Assembly: GCF_001648895.1 (NCBI RefSeq)
Contig: NZ_LXUF01000001.1
Location: forward strand, 1-64,000
Direction of reading: 5' to 3'
Length of the DNA: 64,000 nt
Source: Methylovorus sp. MM2
Lineage (GTDB): Bacteria; Pseudomonadota; Gammaproteobacteria; Burkholderiales; Methylophilaceae
Every line of letters begins with the position of its first letter. Within the stretch, counting starts at the first letter, position 1. The notes under the pieces are model-generated. The model saw only the letters and a list, made by a program, of their open reading frames with translations. It did no database searches and had not been told where the DNA came from. Shown here in pieces: positions 28,671 through 39,550 of this stretch. A program made the translations under genes and the position numbers.

Positions 28671-29624
28671 ATGAGCAAGCCTCTCGATTTTATCCCGCCC
28701 AAAAAACTCGTTATCGCCTCACGCGAAAGCGCTTTGGCTTTGTGGCAGGCAGCCCATATTCAAGCCAAACTGCAAGCACTCTATCCAGACACATTGATCG
28801 AGATTCTTGGTATGACCACCACTGGCGACCAGATTTTAGATTCTCCATTAGCAAAGATCGGCGGCAAAGGCTTGTTTGTAAAAGAGTTGGAGCAGGCACT
28901 GGCTGATGGTCGAGCAGACCTAGCAGTGCACTCGATGAAAGATGTACCGATGCATCTGCCAGAAGGGTTCGCATTAGCCGCAATCGGTGAGCGCGAAGAC
29001 CCGCGCGATGCATTTGTCTCTAACGATTTCGCTACACTTGAAGACCTGCCAAAAGGCAGTATCGTAGGCACATCGAGCTTACGCAGACAAAGCCAATTAC
29101 AAGCCCGATTACCGCATTTAAAGATCGAATCGTTACGCGGTAATCTTCAAACACGCTTGCGCAAATTGGATGAAGGCCAATATGCCGCCATTATCCTAGC
29201 GGCCGCTGGATTGATCAGGTTAGGGCTAGAATCTCGCATCAAGCAACGTATCTCCATCGAACACAGCATCCCTGCAGTAGGTCAAGGCGCATTGGGAATA
29301 GAGATCAATGCGACAAGGCAAGATATGGTGGCCGTACTTGCGCCATTGAACCATGCTGAAACCGCCGCATGTGTCGAAGCAGAGCGCGGAATGAGCCGTG
29401 CACTGGCGGGCAGCTGCCAAGTACCATTAGGTGCTTATGCCAAATATCAAGGTGATGAAATCGTCATGAAAGGCTTTGTTGCCAGCATCAATGGCAATGA
29501 AATTTTGCGCGAAGAAGTAACAGGCTCACCAAAATCGCCTGAATTATTAGGCCAACAGCTTGCTAAACAACTGATTGCGCGCGGCGCTGATCGCATACTC
29601 GCGGCATTAGCGGACAATGCCTGA
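28671..29624 (+). CDS. hemC: Porphobilinogen deaminase (hydroxymethylbilane synthase)
   Basis: Polymerises four porphobilinogens into hydroxymethylbilane. The dipyrromethane cofactor cysteine is in GSCQVPLGA (Cys249), with catalytic HSMKDVP (near 84) and LRRQSQL. The frame opens at a TTG (28662), but ATG at 28671 starts the normal N-terminus (317 aa). It overlaps hemD by 8 bp. Confidence 0.96.
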   Translation: MSKPLDFIPPKKLVIASRESALALWQAAHIQAKLQALYPDTLIEILGMTTTGDQILDSPLAKIGGKGLFVKELEQALADGRADLAVHSMKDVPMHLPEGFALAAIGEREDPRDAFVSNDFATLEDLPKGSIVGTSSLRRQSQLQARLPHLKIESLRGNLQTRLRKLDEGQYAAIILAAAGLIRLGLESRIKQRISIEHSIPAVGQGALGIEINATRQDMVAVLAPLNHAETAACVEAERGMSRALAGSCQVPLGAYAKYQGDEIVMKGFVASINGNEILREEVTGSPKSPELLGQQLAKQLIARGADRILAALADNA

Positions 29625-30399
29625 ATCGACCTTAAGCGGCTTTCATGTTGCTGTCACACGCCCGATAGCGCAATCGACAAAACTTTGTGATCTCATCAAA
29701 TCACATGGCGGACAAACGATCTCTTTCCCTTTGATTGAGATCGTGTCATTGGATGATTACGACGATTTTGATCAAAAGCTTCTTACGCTCGATAATTATG
29801 ATCTAGCGATATTCATCAGCAGCAATGCTGTGAATCAAGGTATGCCACGTTTATTAACGCATTTGAAGAAGATTCCTCCCACACTCCAATTTGCCGCGAT
29901 TGGCCCGACCACCGCATCAGAACTACAAAAGTTTGGTGTGCAGGATATTCTGACCCCCGAAAATCGTTTCGATAGTGAATCGCTATTGGCTTTGCCTGCA
30001 ATGCTAAAAGTAAACGCAAAACGCATCATAATCTTTCGTGGTATCGGCGGTCGTGAGATTCTCGCCAATACACTAAGATCACGTGGTGCAACCGTAGATT
30101 TTGCTGAATGTTATCAGCGCATCAACCCTCAAACCAATGCCGATGTTTTATCTGGTTTATGGCAGAATAAACAATTACAGGCTATTGTGGTCACAAGCAG
30201 TGAAGCCATGCGTCATTTGCTCGATATTGCCGGGCAGGGTGAGGCAGATTGGATTAAAAATGTTACGCTATGCGTAAATCACGCACGCATCGCTGAATTA
30301 CCGCTCGAAACAGGGCTCAAGGTAATGATCGCAGAGGCATCGGGTGATGCTGCAATGCTGCAATGCCTGATTGAAGCCGCGACACATTCAAATACTTAA
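29617..30399 (+). CDS. hemD: Uroporphyrinogen-III synthase
   Basis: Closes and inverts ring D of hydroxymethylbilane. The protein (260 aa) has the weakly conserved two-lobe fold, with [10 protein letters not shown] at the start, AIFISSNAV near 63 and [10 protein letters not shown] near 190, where conserved Ser/Thr and Tyr residues sit. Identity is supported by its overlap with hemC and by hemX and hemY downstream. Confidence 0.92.
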   Translation: MPESTLSGFHVAVTRPIAQSTKLCDLIKSHGGQTISFPLIEIVSLDDYDDFDQKLLTLDNYDLAIFISSNAVNQGMPRLLTHLKKIPPTLQFAAIGPTTASELQKFGVQDILTPENRFDSESLLALPAMLKVNAKRIIIFRGIGGREILANTLRSRGATVDFAECYQRINPQTNADVLSGLWQNKQLQAIVVTSSEAMRHLLDIAGQGEADWIKNVTLCVNHARIAELPLETGLKVMIAEASGDAAMLQCLIEAATHSNT

Positions 30400-30423
30400 C
30401 AGAATTAACACGCACATCAGACA

Positions 30424-31581
30424 ATGACTGAACCGAATAAGCCACCTGTTGAAGAAAATACGGGAAAAGACACCTCTGCTGCTTCTGTAGAAGAACTGCT
30501 AGACGGTGATGCGCAAGCCATGCAGGACGAACAAGTCGTATCTGATAGACGCAAACTGTCTTTTTTCCCAAAAACAGCCTTATTAATTGCGGTGATCGCA
30601 CTACTTGCTGTTATCTGGCAAAGCGTCAACGCGCGCCACAATTTTAATCAGCAAGAAAAAGACCTCACCAAACGGCTAGAGCAATTCAATGCCAATAACC
30701 AGCAAAGCCTTGCGTTAGCAAAGAATGCGGACGAACGCAGCACAGAAGTTGCGGCCCATACCAGCATACTAGACCAGAAACTTGCTGAGTCACTTGATCA
30801 GCAAGAAGCATTACAAACGCTATATATTGAGCTAGCCAATAATCGCGAAGAACGCGTCATCGCCGAGGTCGAACAGTTACTCATCATCGCTAACCAGCAG
30901 CTACAACTAGCAGGCAATATCAAACCTGCCTTACTCGCCTTACAAACAGCAGATTCACGCTTACAGCAACTGGATTCTGTGCCCGTCATCCAATTACGTA
31001 AAGCGATATCCCAAGATATCCAACGCCTGCAAAATCTACCACTGATTGATATCATCGGCATGAGCCTGCGCATGGAAAGGCTTGCAGAAACAGTCGATGA
31101 TTTGCCCTTAGTGAGCGAACGTCATCCGGGGAAAACCGTAATACCTACTACGCCCGAGCAAACAACAGCTTGGCATCGTTTAGTCCAAGAGATATGGCAC
31201 GACCTCAAAACCATGATTCGTATCGAACGTATTGATAGACGCGAACCGCCTTTATTATCGCCTGATCAGGATTTCTTCCTGCGTGAGAACATCAAGTTAC
31301 GCATCCTCACCGCACGCATCGCCTTGCTGCAACATGATGAAGCCACTTACCGTGCTGATCTGGAAGCGACCGATAAGTGGCTAAAAGCCCATTTTGATAC
31401 ACGTGAAGTCGCCACTCAGAATGCCTTGCTGACCATCAAGCAATTATTAGCGAACGATATTGTGCTGAATGTCCCTGAGATCAGCGAGAGTTTGGGCTTG
31501 GTAAGTAAATACAAACTTACGCTGGAACGCGCCAGCAGTAACAATCGCGAGCCTAAAACCAAATCTTCCGGAGCACGATAA
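30424..31581 (+). CDS. hemX: HemX-like membrane protein of the heme operon
   Basis: 385 aa. An acidic cytoplasmic N-terminus is followed by one membrane helix (about residues 42-63), a long coiled coil (65-150) and an alpha-helical periplasmic domain. Called a putative uroporphyrinogen-III methyltransferase in older annotation, but it has no SAM-binding motif, so a structural role in the heme-synthesis complex is more likely. It lies 24 bp after hemD and 2 bp before hemY. Confidence 0.85.
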   Translation: MTEPNKPPVEENTGKDTSAASVEELLDGDAQAMQDEQVVSDRRKLSFFPKTALLIAVIALLAVIWQSVNARHNFNQQEKDLTKRLEQFNANNQQSLALAKNADERSTEVAAHTSILDQKLAESLDQQEALQTLYIELANNREERVIAEVEQLLIIANQQLQLAGNIKPALLALQTADSRLQQLDSVPVIQLRKAISQDIQRLQNLPLIDIIGMSLRMERLAETVDDLPLVSERHPGKTVIPTTPEQTTAWHRLVQEIWHDLKTMIRIERIDRREPPLLSPDQDFFLRENIKLRILTARIALLQHDEATYRADLEATDKWLKAHFDTREVATQNALLTIKQLLANDIVLNVPEISESLGLVSKYKLTLERASSNNREPKTKSSGAR

Positions 31582-31583
31582 CC

Positions 31584-32765
31584 ATGCGGTGGTTATTCTG
31601 GATCCTATTCATCATTGCCTTGACGATCGGTGTTTCTTTGATTGCAGGCAGCAATGAAGGCTATGTGCTCATCGTTCGGCCGCCTTATCGGATCGAACTA
31701 TCTCTAAACTTCTTATTGGTTTTGATCGTATTGGTATTCGTATCCTTACATCTAGGCCTGCGCTTAGTTAATTACACGCAACGACTACCTTCAAGTGTAC
31801 GTACATATAAAGAAGCACAACGTCTGAAGAACGGGCGCAACGCGCTTAAAGAAGCCTTACACGCATTGGGCGAAGGCCATTATCAAGCAGCTGTGAAGTC
31901 AGCCACGCGCGCTTTGGATCTTGGAGAGAGTGTAGGCCTTAGCGCACTTGTAGCCGCCCGTGCCTCACACAAACTTAAGCAAAAAAGCCAACGTGACTAT
32001 TATCTTGCAGAAGCAGAACGCCTAGCGCCGCAAGAGACCATCGCGCGCCTATTGACACAAGCTGAGCTGTTTCTGGATGACCGTTTATATAGCCATGCAC
32101 TCAATATATTACAGAAACTCGAGAAGATAGAACCCAGACATCCACCAGCATTGCATTTGCTACTCAAAGTAGAAATACATCTTGGTCACTGGGAGCAGGT
32201 GCTGAATATCCTGCAACAGCTTGAGAAGATCGACGCTATCGAATCCTGGTTACTGAGAGAGATGCGCCAGCAGGCACATTATCAATCGATCAAACTCTAT
32301 GCTGATGACTTGGCGACCCTGACGACTTACTGGAAAAAACTACCGGAAGAAGACCGATTGAACAGTCGCTTGGCTTACCTTGCCGCGCAGACGTTCATTC
32401 AAGCCAAATCACCTGCCCAAGCTGCAGAAATACTGGGTAAAAGTCTGACTAAAGGCTGGGATACCAAACTAGCGGGTTTATTGGGCGAATGTCTAACTGA
32501 TCATCCAAACAAACAACTGGAACAAGCTGAATATTGGCTGCAAAACCATGAAGACGATGCCAACCTTCTGCTATCGCTGGGCAAAATGTGCGCCTCTCTC
32601 AACCTTTGGGGCAAAGCACAAAGCTATTTTGAGGCTAGTCTGAGTGTGACACCAAGCGCAACGGCGCATCTTGCACTTGCCAAGTTACTGGAAACGCGTG
32701 GAGAAAAAGAAGCTGCATATCAACACTACCGTGCCAGCACGCAATTCTTGCAAGACGCCACTTAA
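31584..32765 (+). CDS. hemY: HemY-like TPR membrane protein
   Basis: 393 aa. Two N-terminal membrane helices (about 3-22 and 38-58) precede a series of tetratricopeptide-like helix pairs to the C-terminus. This is the proteobacterial HemY of the hemCDXY operon, not the protoporphyrinogen oxidase also named HemY. Its function is unproven; a scaffold for late heme synthesis is the usual proposal. It converges on the ferredoxin-reductase gene with 3 bp between stops. Confidence 0.87.
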   Translation: MRWLFWILFIIALTIGVSLIAGSNEGYVLIVRPPYRIELSLNFLLVLIVLVFVSLHLGLRLVNYTQRLPSSVRTYKEAQRLKNGRNALKEALHALGEGHYQAAVKSATRALDLGESVGLSALVAARASHKLKQKSQRDYYLAEAERLAPQETIARLLTQAELFLDDRLYSHALNILQKLEKIEPRHPPALHLLLKVEIHLGHWEQVLNILQQLEKIDAIESWLLREMRQQAHYQSIKLYADDLATLTTYWKKLPEEDRLNSRLAYLAAQTFIQAKSPAQAAEILGKSLTKGWDTKLAGLLGECLTDHPNKQLEQAEYWLQNHEDDANLLLSLGKMCASLNLWGKAQSYFEASLSVTPSATAHLALAKLLETRGEKEAAYQHYRASTQFLQDAT

Positions 32766-32768
32766 CAT

Positions 32769-33779
32769 TTAAGTAGAAAAAGTAAACGCATCCGCAAAGA
32801 AAGCATCGGCATCCAAGCCCTTTTGCGCAAAAGTACTACGGGCAATATCTACCATCTGTGGCGCGCCACAACAATAAACCTCGTAATCGCTCAAACGCTC
32901 AAAATCATCCAATACAGCTTGGTGCACTAAACCTGTCCTGCCTTGCCATTGATCAGTATCTTTAGGCTCTGATAACACCGGAACAAAACGCACATGACTA
33001 TGCAACGCCTGCCATGCTTGAGGCAAATCTGGCATATACAAGTCTTCCGCTGCCCTCACCCCCCAATACAAGATAATCTTGCGCTTTATGTCATGATGCA
33101 ACATGTGCTCGATGATACTTTTGATTGGTGCAAACCCCGTCCCACCCGCGACGAAAATAATAGGTTTATCACTCTCCTCCCTTAGGTAAAAACCACCAAA
33201 AGGCCCTTCAATACGCAAGATGGTCTTTTCCTGCATCTCATTGAAAACATACTGAGTGAAGTGACCATTCGGGACTAAACGTAAATGTAGCTGAAGGAAT
33301 TCGTCATCATGCGGCGCATTCGCCAATGAAAAAGCACGGCGCTTGCCGTCTTTGAGCAGGAACTCGATGTATTGACCCGGCAGGAATTGCAAACGCTCGT
33401 TGCTCGGCAACTTCATTGAAAGCACCATGACATCAGGGGCCAGCTTTTCCAGTTTCTGTACACGTGTCGGCATGATGCGGGGACGTATGCCATTGGTTGC
33501 ACTGACCTCACGACATTCGATCACCAGATCAGTCAGCGGTTTAGCGCAGCAGAATAAGGCCAACCCCATGTCTTTCTCTGCTTGAATCAGAGCGCTTGAT
33601 TGATGTGAACCATGGTCAACCTGCCCCTCAAGCACTTTCCCTTTGCAGGCCCCACAAGCACCGTTGCGGCAGCCATATGGCAGATTAAGCCCGGCGAGAA
33701 TCGCAGCATCGAGAATCGTATCGTCTGCGACCACAGAGAACTCATGTCCGCTCGGCTGAATGATGACTTGATGACACAT
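32769..33779 (-). CDS. [2Fe-2S] ferredoxin-NAD(P)H reductase (AscD-like)
   Basis: 336 aa. An N-terminal plant-type ferredoxin domain has Cys37, Cys42 and Cys45 in CRNGACGACKG and the fourth Cys at 77/78. An FAD domain with RAFSLANAP (near 152) and an NAD(P) domain with VAGGTGFAPI and a YCCGAPQMV end follow. The order ferredoxin-FAD-NAD is that of CDP-6-deoxy-delta-3,4-glucoseen reductase and of oxygenase reductase subunits. No dideoxysugar or oxygenase gene is nearby, so it probably serves an unlinked enzyme or a general flavin/iron redox role. Confidence 0.85.
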   Translation of the reverse strand: MCHQVIIQPSGHEFSVVADDTILDAAILAGLNLPYGCRNGACGACKGKVLEGQVDHGSHQSSALIQAEKDMGLALFCCAKPLTDLVIECREVSATNGIRPRIMPTRVQKLEKLAPDVMVLSMKLPSNERLQFLPGQYIEFLLKDGKRRAFSLANAPHDDEFLQLHLRLVPNGHFTQYVFNEMQEKTILRIEGPFGGFYLREESDKPIIFVAGGTGFAPIKSIIEHMLHHDIKRKIILYWGVRAAEDLYMPDLPQAWQALHSHVRFVPVLSEPKDTDQWQGRTGLVHQAVLDDFERLSDYEVYCCGAPQMVDIARSTFAQKGLDADAFFADAFTFST

Positions 33780-33847
33780 AGGATATTGATTAACTAAGGA
33801 ATTTTTTCGTGAATTTTATCACATGCCGGTTTTTGAAATCATAGCGG

Positions 33848-34249
33848 CTAATCTTCACGACGGTACTCACCCTCGATCACATCATCATTGGCGGCTTTTC
33901 TGGAGGTTGCTTTGGGATTGCCAGAGATTGGCTTAGGGCTTGGTATCAATAATAGAATGGCAGCCAGAATATCGCTCAATACCCCAGGAATAATCAGCAA
34001 AATACCCGCAATCAGGTTCTTTGCGCTACCGAATATTGCTTTGACAGGTGTACCACCCTGCATGACCGTTTGTGCCAGGCGACCTATAATCAATGATTTC
34101 TCATCCTGTATCAAACGCCAACCCAAGATGGCGATCAATACCAGATAGACCAGTAAGCCTGCCCCGTAGCGATGGCCGAGTTCGACCAACAACCATATCT
34201 CCAGTACCGGGAAAACGAGTAGAATCACTAACAGAAAAAATAATGGCAT
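33848..34249 (-). CDS. fxsA: FxsA family membrane protein
   Basis: 133 aa with three or four membrane helices and the family opening (residues 1-30: PLFFLLVILLVFPVLEIW, then LGHRYG). The tail is charged and cytoplasmic. E. coli FxsA, when overproduced, relieves exclusion of phage T7 by the F plasmid (established); its normal role is unclear. It is divergent from cutA. Confidence 0.88.
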   Translation of the reverse strand: MPLFFLLVILLVFPVLEIWLLVELGHRYGAGLLVYLVLIAILGWRLIQDEKSLIIGRLAQTVMQGGTPVKAIFGSAKNLIAGILLIIPGVLSDILAAILLLIPSPKPISGNPKATSRKAANDDVIEGEYRRED

Positions 34250-34363
34250 ACGTTACATCCGTGCTGTTTTGATTAAGATGACGCTGTTCTGCCTTTTTTC
34301 AAGGCTTTCTATCATTTTAAGACATTGCCAATAGTAAACCTGCTTAGACTTACGAATCCATCA

Positions 34364-34693
34364 ATGACAACACCAGCAACCCCTATTCTAGTTTTAACCA
34401 ATCTGCCAGACACTGCAAGTGCAGAGAAACTAGCAAGCTATTTGGTCGAGGAGCGCCTAGCGGCTTGTGTGAACATCATGGCACCCTGTACCTCTATCTA
34501 CCAATGGCAAGGCAAGGTAGAACGCACAACTGAGATTTCTTTATTCATCAAATCGACTTCGTTACAATACGATGCGCTAGAGCGGGCGATTCGCCAACAG
34601 CACCCCTACGAACTTCCGGAAATCATCCATGTCTCAATCGACGGTGGTCTGGCTGAATATTTGGCTTGGCTCGTTAAGGAAACTTCTGCTTGA
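34364..34693 (+). CDS. cutA: Divalent-cation tolerance protein CutA
   Basis: Small trimeric PII-like protein of 109 aa. LTNLPD, ERLAACVNI, SIYQWQGKVERTTEISLFIKS (split over residues 40-60) and HPYELPEI are family hallmarks. The frame opens with TTG at 34325, but the ATG at 34364 fits the family. The dsbD start overlaps its stop codon, as in many beta- and gammaproteobacteria. Confidence 0.93.
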   Translation: MTTPATPILVLTNLPDTASAEKLASYLVEERLAACVNIMAPCTSIYQWQGKVERTTEISLFIKSTSLQYDALERAIRQQHPYELPEIIHVSIDGGLAEYLAWLVKETSA

Positions 34694-36516
34694 AATTACC
34701 ATTGTCTAAATCACTGCTGTATACATTTCGCGCTTTATTAGCCGCATGCCTTTTGCTATTCACGCTCTCGAATAACATCGCCATGGCTGGTTTTAGCTCA
34801 AGCAGCAAGAGCTCTTTTCTGGGTAGCAGTGAAGATACTGCCATCCTTGAACCGGATCAGGCATTCAAACTGGATATCACTGCAAAAAATGCTGATACGC
34901 TAGATGCGCTATTTATCATTGCACCCGGCCATTATTTATATCGTGATCGTATCAAGTTTGAGGTCAAATCACCTCAAAATGCTACGGTAAGCACCGAATT
35001 GCCGCATGGCGAGATGAAGCAAGACGCGACTTTTGGCGAAACAGAAGTATTCCACCATGACATTGAGGCGAGTCTTAAACTAGCTTTTGCTAGTCAGCCT
35101 CCTGAGACGATCACCTTGATTGCAACCTATCAAGGGTGTAGTGAAAAAGGCCTTTGCTACGCGCCGATTAAAAAGATCCTAGATATACCGCTTGATAGCA
35201 CCAGTCTTTCATCAGCAAATGACGACCCGATTGCCTCTTTACTTAAAAGCGGAAAATTCTGGCTAGTAGCGGTAGGGTTCTTTGGTTTTGGTTTGCTCTT
35301 ATCTCTGTCGCCCTGTGTGTTACCTATGATCCCTATCCTGTCGGGCATCATCATCGGCGATAAAAGATCGCACCATCAACAAACGAGCAAGCTGCACACA
35401 TTCAATCTATCGCTCGCTTACACCCTTGGCATGGCGGTCACCTATACGCTTGCAGGCATCGCCGCAGGGTTATCCGGAAAATTGCTGAGTAATACACTGC
35501 AAACACCATGGGCGCTAGGCGGTATGGCCTTACTGTTTGTGTTGCTCTCGCTCTCTATGTTTGGCTTCTACGAGCTCAAACTACCGCAATCGATCGAGAA
35601 CCGTGTACTTAATGTTGCAAGCCGTTTCAAAGGCGGGCGTTTTATCGGCGTATTCATTATGGGTATATTCTCGGCGCTAGTCGTCAGCCCGTGCGTTGTG
35701 GCGCCTTTAGCGGGCATCCTACTTTATATCAGCCAGACGCATAACGTCATACTAGGCGGTATCGCGCTATTCACATTGTCGTTAGGCATGGGTGTTCCAC
35801 TATTGCTAATAGGAGCGTCTGCTGGAAGCTTATTACCAAAAGCAGGTGCATGGATGGAGAGCATGCGCCAGTTCTTTGGTGTAGTCATGCTAGCCGTTGC
35901 AATCTGGCTGATAACACCCATTATCCCTAACGGGGTTCAACTATTGCTCTGGGCAGCACTGCTAATTATTCCAGCCATCTATATGCATGCCTTGGATAGC
36001 CTGCCGACGGATGCTAGTAAGTGGGCAAAGCTATGGAAGGGGGTTGCCATCATCATGCTCCTCCTCGGCATCGCAATGGTCACAGGGGCAGTTTCTGGCG
36101 CAAAATCTCCGCTACAACCACTAGCTGGGCTTAAATTAGGTAGCGCTCCACAAGATGCATTACCTTTTCAGCGTGTAAAAAATCTGGCTGAATTAGAGGC
36201 CGCGATCAAGGCATCACCCAATCAAATCGTCATGCTCGATTTTTATGCTGACTGGTGCGTGGCTTGCAAAGAGCTTGAACAATTCACCTTTAGTGACCCC
36301 AGAGTCAAAACTGCACTTAAAAACGTGACACTTTTACAGGCAGATGTGACACAGAACGCTGAAGAAGACGTCGCCATGCTCAAAAGATTTGGGCTATTCG
36401 GCCCGCCAGGCATTGTGTTCTTTGCATCATCGGGCAATGAGATAACCGATGCCAAAGTCATTGGTTACCAAAATGCAGATCAATTTCTGCTAACGCTCAA
36501 CAAACTCGCCTTATAA
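34690..36516 (+). CDS. dsbD: Thiol:disulfide interchange protein DsbD
   Basis: Carries electrons from cytoplasmic thioredoxin to periplasmic DsbC/CcmG-type proteins. It has a signal peptide, an N-terminal DsbD-alpha domain with Cys150 and Cys156 (GCSEKGLC), an eight-helix membrane core with the two SPCV motifs, and a C-terminal thioredoxin domain with WCVAC (Cys523, Cys526), totalling 608 aa. The start is TTG overlapping the cutA stop (TTGA). A TlpA-type thioredoxin gene follows after 2 bp and is a plausible electron acceptor. Confidence 0.95.
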   Translation: MKLPLSKSLLYTFRALLAACLLLFTLSNNIAMAGFSSSSKSSFLGSSEDTAILEPDQAFKLDITAKNADTLDALFIIAPGHYLYRDRIKFEVKSPQNATVSTELPHGEMKQDATFGETEVFHHDIEASLKLAFASQPPETITLIATYQGCSEKGLCYAPIKKILDIPLDSTSLSSANDDPIASLLKSGKFWLVAVGFFGFGLLLSLSPCVLPMIPILSGIIIGDKRSHHQQTSKLHTFNLSLAYTLGMAVTYTLAGIAAGLSGKLLSNTLQTPWALGGMALLFVLLSLSMFGFYELKLPQSIENRVLNVASRFKGGRFIGVFIMGIFSALVVSPCVVAPLAGILLYISQTHNVILGGIALFTLSLGMGVPLLLIGASAGSLLPKAGAWMESMRQFFGVVMLAVAIWLITPIIPNGVQLLLWAALLIIPAIYMHALDSLPTDASKWAKLWKGVAIIMLLLGIAMVTGAVSGAKSPLQPLAGLKLGSAPQDALPFQRVKNLAELEAAIKASPNQIVMLDFYADWCVACKELEQFTFSDPRVKTALKNVTLLQADVTQNAEEDVAMLKRFGLFGPPGIVFFASSGNEITDAKVIGYQNADQFLLTLNKLAL

Positions 36517-36518
36517 GT

Positions 36519-37115
36519 ATGCATAAAAGAATCAGATTCATACTGCTTGTCATCTTCCTGATGATCATAGGCTCGGGTATTAGATATATGACCATATCTG
36601 ATGACCCTACCCCTTTGATACGCGATAGCGACACTTCATCTATCACATCATTATCAACCGCTACATTTTTTGCTGGTTCGATTCCTGATGCAACAGGCAA
36701 GCAACAGCCACTAAAACAATGGCAGGGCAAGATCACTGTCGTCAATTTCTGGGCAAGCTGGTGTTCTCCCTGTCGCGAAGAAATGCCAGACTTGTCATCC
36801 CTGTATCAGGATTATGAGAAGCAAGGCTTGGTAGTACTGGGAATCGCCATGGATGATGTCGAGAAAATCCGTGAGTTCTCCCAAAAGACCTCCGTCAGCT
36901 ATCCACTATTGGCGGCTGATGAAAAGGCAAGAGAGTTAAGTATCGATCTGGGCAATGATAAAGGTGCCGTCCCCTATACTGTCATTATCGATAGAAATGG
37001 TAAAATCGTAAAAACCTACATTGGCCGCATCAACCGCGGGCTAATCGAACCTGTTATAAAATCGCTCATCGCGCCATCTTCAACCAACGAAAATACTGCT
37101 ATCAAAAACAGTTAA
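36519..37115 (+). CDS. TlpA/ResA-family periplasmic thioredoxin
   Basis: 198 aa. An N-terminal anchor (about residues 4-22) precedes a thioredoxin fold with FWASWCSPCREEMP (Cys82, Cys85) and a cis-Pro region VPYTVIID. Such proteins reduce apocytochrome c or copper-site thiols, using DsbD as donor. It lies immediately after dsbD, which supports that partnership. Confidence 0.9.
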   Translation: MHKRIRFILLVIFLMIIGSGIRYMTISDDPTPLIRDSDTSSITSLSTATFFAGSIPDATGKQQPLKQWQGKITVVNFWASWCSPCREEMPDLSSLYQDYEKQGLVVLGIAMDDVEKIREFSQKTSVSYPLLAADEKARELSIDLGNDKGAVPYTVIIDRNGKIVKTYIGRINRGLIEPVIKSLIAPSSTNENTAIKNS

Positions 37116-37213
37116 ATTCGCTAAATTTCGTTAATTTACTGGACAATATCCCCCTAATTGCGGCAAACTTGCAGGCATGAAATTTTGCCGTTGGTCACAA
37201 AAAACCGCTCAAT

Positions 37214-37669
37214 ATGGTTGTTAATCACTCAAAATCCGTTCTGGTGCTCCATGGTCCGAACCTTAATTTATTAGGTATTCGCGAACCTGAGCACTATGGC
37301 AAAGATACTTTGGATGGTATTAATGAGCATCTGTATAAACAGGCAGAAAAAGCCGGTATTCAGTTAGAAACATTTCAAAGTAACGCTGAATCAGAGCTAA
37401 TCAGCAAAATACATGCGCAAGTAGGCGCTGTTGATTTCGTGATCATCAACCCGGCCGCGTTTACGCATACGTCAGTAGCATTGCGTGATGCATTTGCAGC
37501 GGTCAAGATTCCTTTTATTGAAGTTCATTTATCCAATGTATATGCACGTGAGCCTTTCCGGCATCACTCGTATTTCACGGATATCGCCGTTGGTGTGATC
37601 AGTGGCTTAGGTGCTAAAGGCTATTCACTGGCCCTTGATTACGCAATTGATTATTTAAATAGCAAATAA
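37214..37669 (+). CDS. aroQ: 3-dehydroquinate dehydratase, type II
   Basis: Third step of the shikimate pathway. [19 protein letters not shown] (residues 10-28) carries the catalytic Arg/Tyr loop, [16 protein letters not shown] the substrate site and EVHLSN the late His. The 151 aa fit the dodecameric type II class. It stands before accB-accC, a widespread arrangement. Confidence 0.96.
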   Translation: MVVNHSKSVLVLHGPNLNLLGIREPEHYGKDTLDGINEHLYKQAEKAGIQLETFQSNAESELISKIHAQVGAVDFVIINPAAFTHTSVALRDAFAAVKIPFIEVHLSNVYAREPFRHHSYFTDIAVGVISGLGAKGYSLALDYAIDYLNSK

Positions 37670-37719
37670 CAATAATAATTCCGCATTAAACACACATACG
37701 ATTTAATTAGAGGTTATCC

Positions 37720-38172
37720 ATGGATTTACGTAAATTAAAAAAACTGATTGATTTGGTCGAAGAGTCTGGCATTTCTGAGCTGGAGCTAACAGAGGGCGAA
37801 GAAAAAGTACGTATTAGCCGTAATATGCCTATGCCACAAGGCACCATGCATTATGCGCAACCTTATATGCAACAACCAGCACCTGCCGCTGCCGCGCCAG
37901 TTGCTGCCGTTGAAGCCGCTGCACCAGCGGCGATTGAAGGCCATGTTGTGAAATCACCAATGGTCGGTACGTTCTACCGCTCACCATCGCCAGAAGCAAA
38001 GTCCTTTATTGATATCGGTAGTACTGTAAGCGTTGGTGATACTTTGTGTATCGTCGAGGCGATGAAGCTACTCAACGAGATCGAGTCAGATCACAGCGGT
38101 GTCATCAAGGCTATCCTTGTTGAAAACGGCCAGCCCGTCGAATACGGCGAACCCCTATTTATTATTGGCTAA
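37720..38172 (+). CDS. accB: Biotin carboxyl carrier protein of acetyl-CoA carboxylase
   Basis: 150 aa. A short N-terminal dimerisation helix, an Ala/Pro-rich linker (about residues 48-72) and a biotinyl domain with EAMKLLNE (Lys116 biotinylated) are seen. A good ribosome site (AGAGGT) precedes the ATG. It is followed after 9 bp by accC. Confidence 0.97.
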   Translation: MDLRKLKKLIDLVEESGISELELTEGEEKVRISRNMPMPQGTMHYAQPYMQQPAPAAAAPVAAVEAAAPAAIEGHVVKSPMVGTFYRSPSPEAKSFIDIGSTVSVGDTLCIVEAMKLLNEIESDHSGVIKAILVENGQPVEYGEPLFIIG

Positions 38173-38181
38173 GAGGTTTTT

Positions 38182-39531
38182 ATGTTTGAGAAAATCCTCA
38201 TTGCTAACAGAGGCGAAATAGCGCTACGCGTGCAGCGTGCATGCCGTGAGCTTGGTATCAAGACGGTAGCCGTTCACTCAGAAGCTGACCGTGAAGCAAA
38301 ATATGTAAAACTGGCGGATGAGTCTGTCTGTATCGGGCCTGCACCCTCAAGCCAAAGTTACCTGAATATTCCTGCGGTGATCAGTGCTGCAGAAGTGACC
38401 GATGCTGAAGCCATTCATCCTGGTTATGGCTTTCTCTCTGAAAATGCAGACTTTGCTGAGCGTGTAGAGCAAAGCGGCTTTGTGTTCATCGGCCCGCGTG
38501 CTGAAACGATTCGCCTCATGGGCGATAAAGTCAGTGCGAAAGACACGATGAAGAAAGCAGGCGTCCCTTGCGTGCCGGGTTCTGAGGGAGCATTGCCTGA
38601 TGACCCTGAAGTGATCTTGAAGACGGCCAAACAAATCGGCTACCCCGTCATTATCAAAGCTGCTGGTGGTGGTGGTGGACGAGGCATGCGCGTGGTGCAT
38701 ACAGAAGCGGCCTTACTCACATCTGTGAGCATGACAAAGACAGAGGCGCAAACGGCTTTCGGTAATCCAATGGTGTATATGGAGAAATTCCTCGAGCAAC
38801 CACGCCATATTGAGATCCAGATTCTTGCCGACCAGCATGGTAATGCTGTCTATCTTGGTGAACGCGATTGCTCTATGCAGCGCCGTCATCAAAAGGTATT
38901 GGAAGAGGCACCAGCACCGGGGATCAGCGCTAAATTGCGCGATAAAATCGGTGAGCGTTGTGCGGATGCATGTCGTCGTATCAATTATCGTGGTGCTGGT
39001 ACTTTTGAGTTTCTATACGAAAACAATGAGTTCTACTTCATTGAGATGAATACGCGTGTTCAGGTTGAGCACCCTGTCACCGAACTGATTACCGGTATTG
39101 ATATCGTTCAACAGCAAATCCTGATCGCCGCTGGTGAGAAGTTGCCATTCCGCCAAAAGGATATCCACTTCCGTGGTCATGCGATCGAATGCCGTATCAA
39201 TGCGGAAGATCCGTATACTTTCGTGCCTTCTCCGGGTCGTTTGTCTACATTCCATATGCCTGGTGGCCCTGGCGTACGCGTTGATACACATGCCTACTCA
39301 GGCTATACAGTTCCGCCACACTACGACTCAATGATTGGCAAACTGATCACTTATGGCGATACACGCGATCAGGCGATTGCCCGTATGCGCATCGCTTTAT
39401 CTGAGATGGTGGTTGAAGGCATCAAAACCAATGTGCCGTTGCATATTGACCTGATGAACGATGCAGCATTCCACCTTGGCGAGACAAGCATCCATTATCT
39501 GGAACATAAACTAGGCATCAGCTCGAAATAA
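38182..39531 (+). CDS. accC: Biotin carboxylase subunit of acetyl-CoA carboxylase
   Basis: ATP-grasp enzyme that carboxylates the biotin on Acc[13 protein letters not shown] at the start, the glycine-rich [12 protein letters not shown] lid (near 159), [15 protein letters not shown]-type block and [14 protein letters not shown] are all intact in 449 aa. Confidence 0.98.
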   Translation: MFEKILIANRGEIALRVQRACRELGIKTVAVHSEADREAKYVKLADESVCIGPAPSSQSYLNIPAVISAAEVTDAEAIHPGYGFLSENADFAERVEQSGFVFIGPRAETIRLMGDKVSAKDTMKKAGVPCVPGSEGALPDDPEVILKTAKQIGYPVIIKAAGGGGGRGMRVVHTEAALLTSVSMTKTEAQTAFGNPMVYMEKFLEQPRHIEIQILADQHGNAVYLGERDCSMQRRHQKVLEEAPAPGISAKLRDKIGERCADACRRINYRGAGTFEFLYENNEFYFIEMNTRVQVEHPVTELITGIDIVQQQILIAAGEKLPFRQKDIHFRGHAIECRINAEDPYTFVPSPGRLSTFHMPGGPGVRVDTHAYSGYTVPPHYDSMIGKLITYGDTRDQAIARMRIALSEMVVEGIKTNVPLHIDLMNDAAFHLGETSIHYLEHKLGISSK

Positions 39532-39550
39532 TGCTGATGCTGACACGATA

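Noticed and set aside
33994-34056. Palindromic-looking stretches inside fxsA
   Set aside because: They reflect membrane-helix codon bias, not a repeat element.
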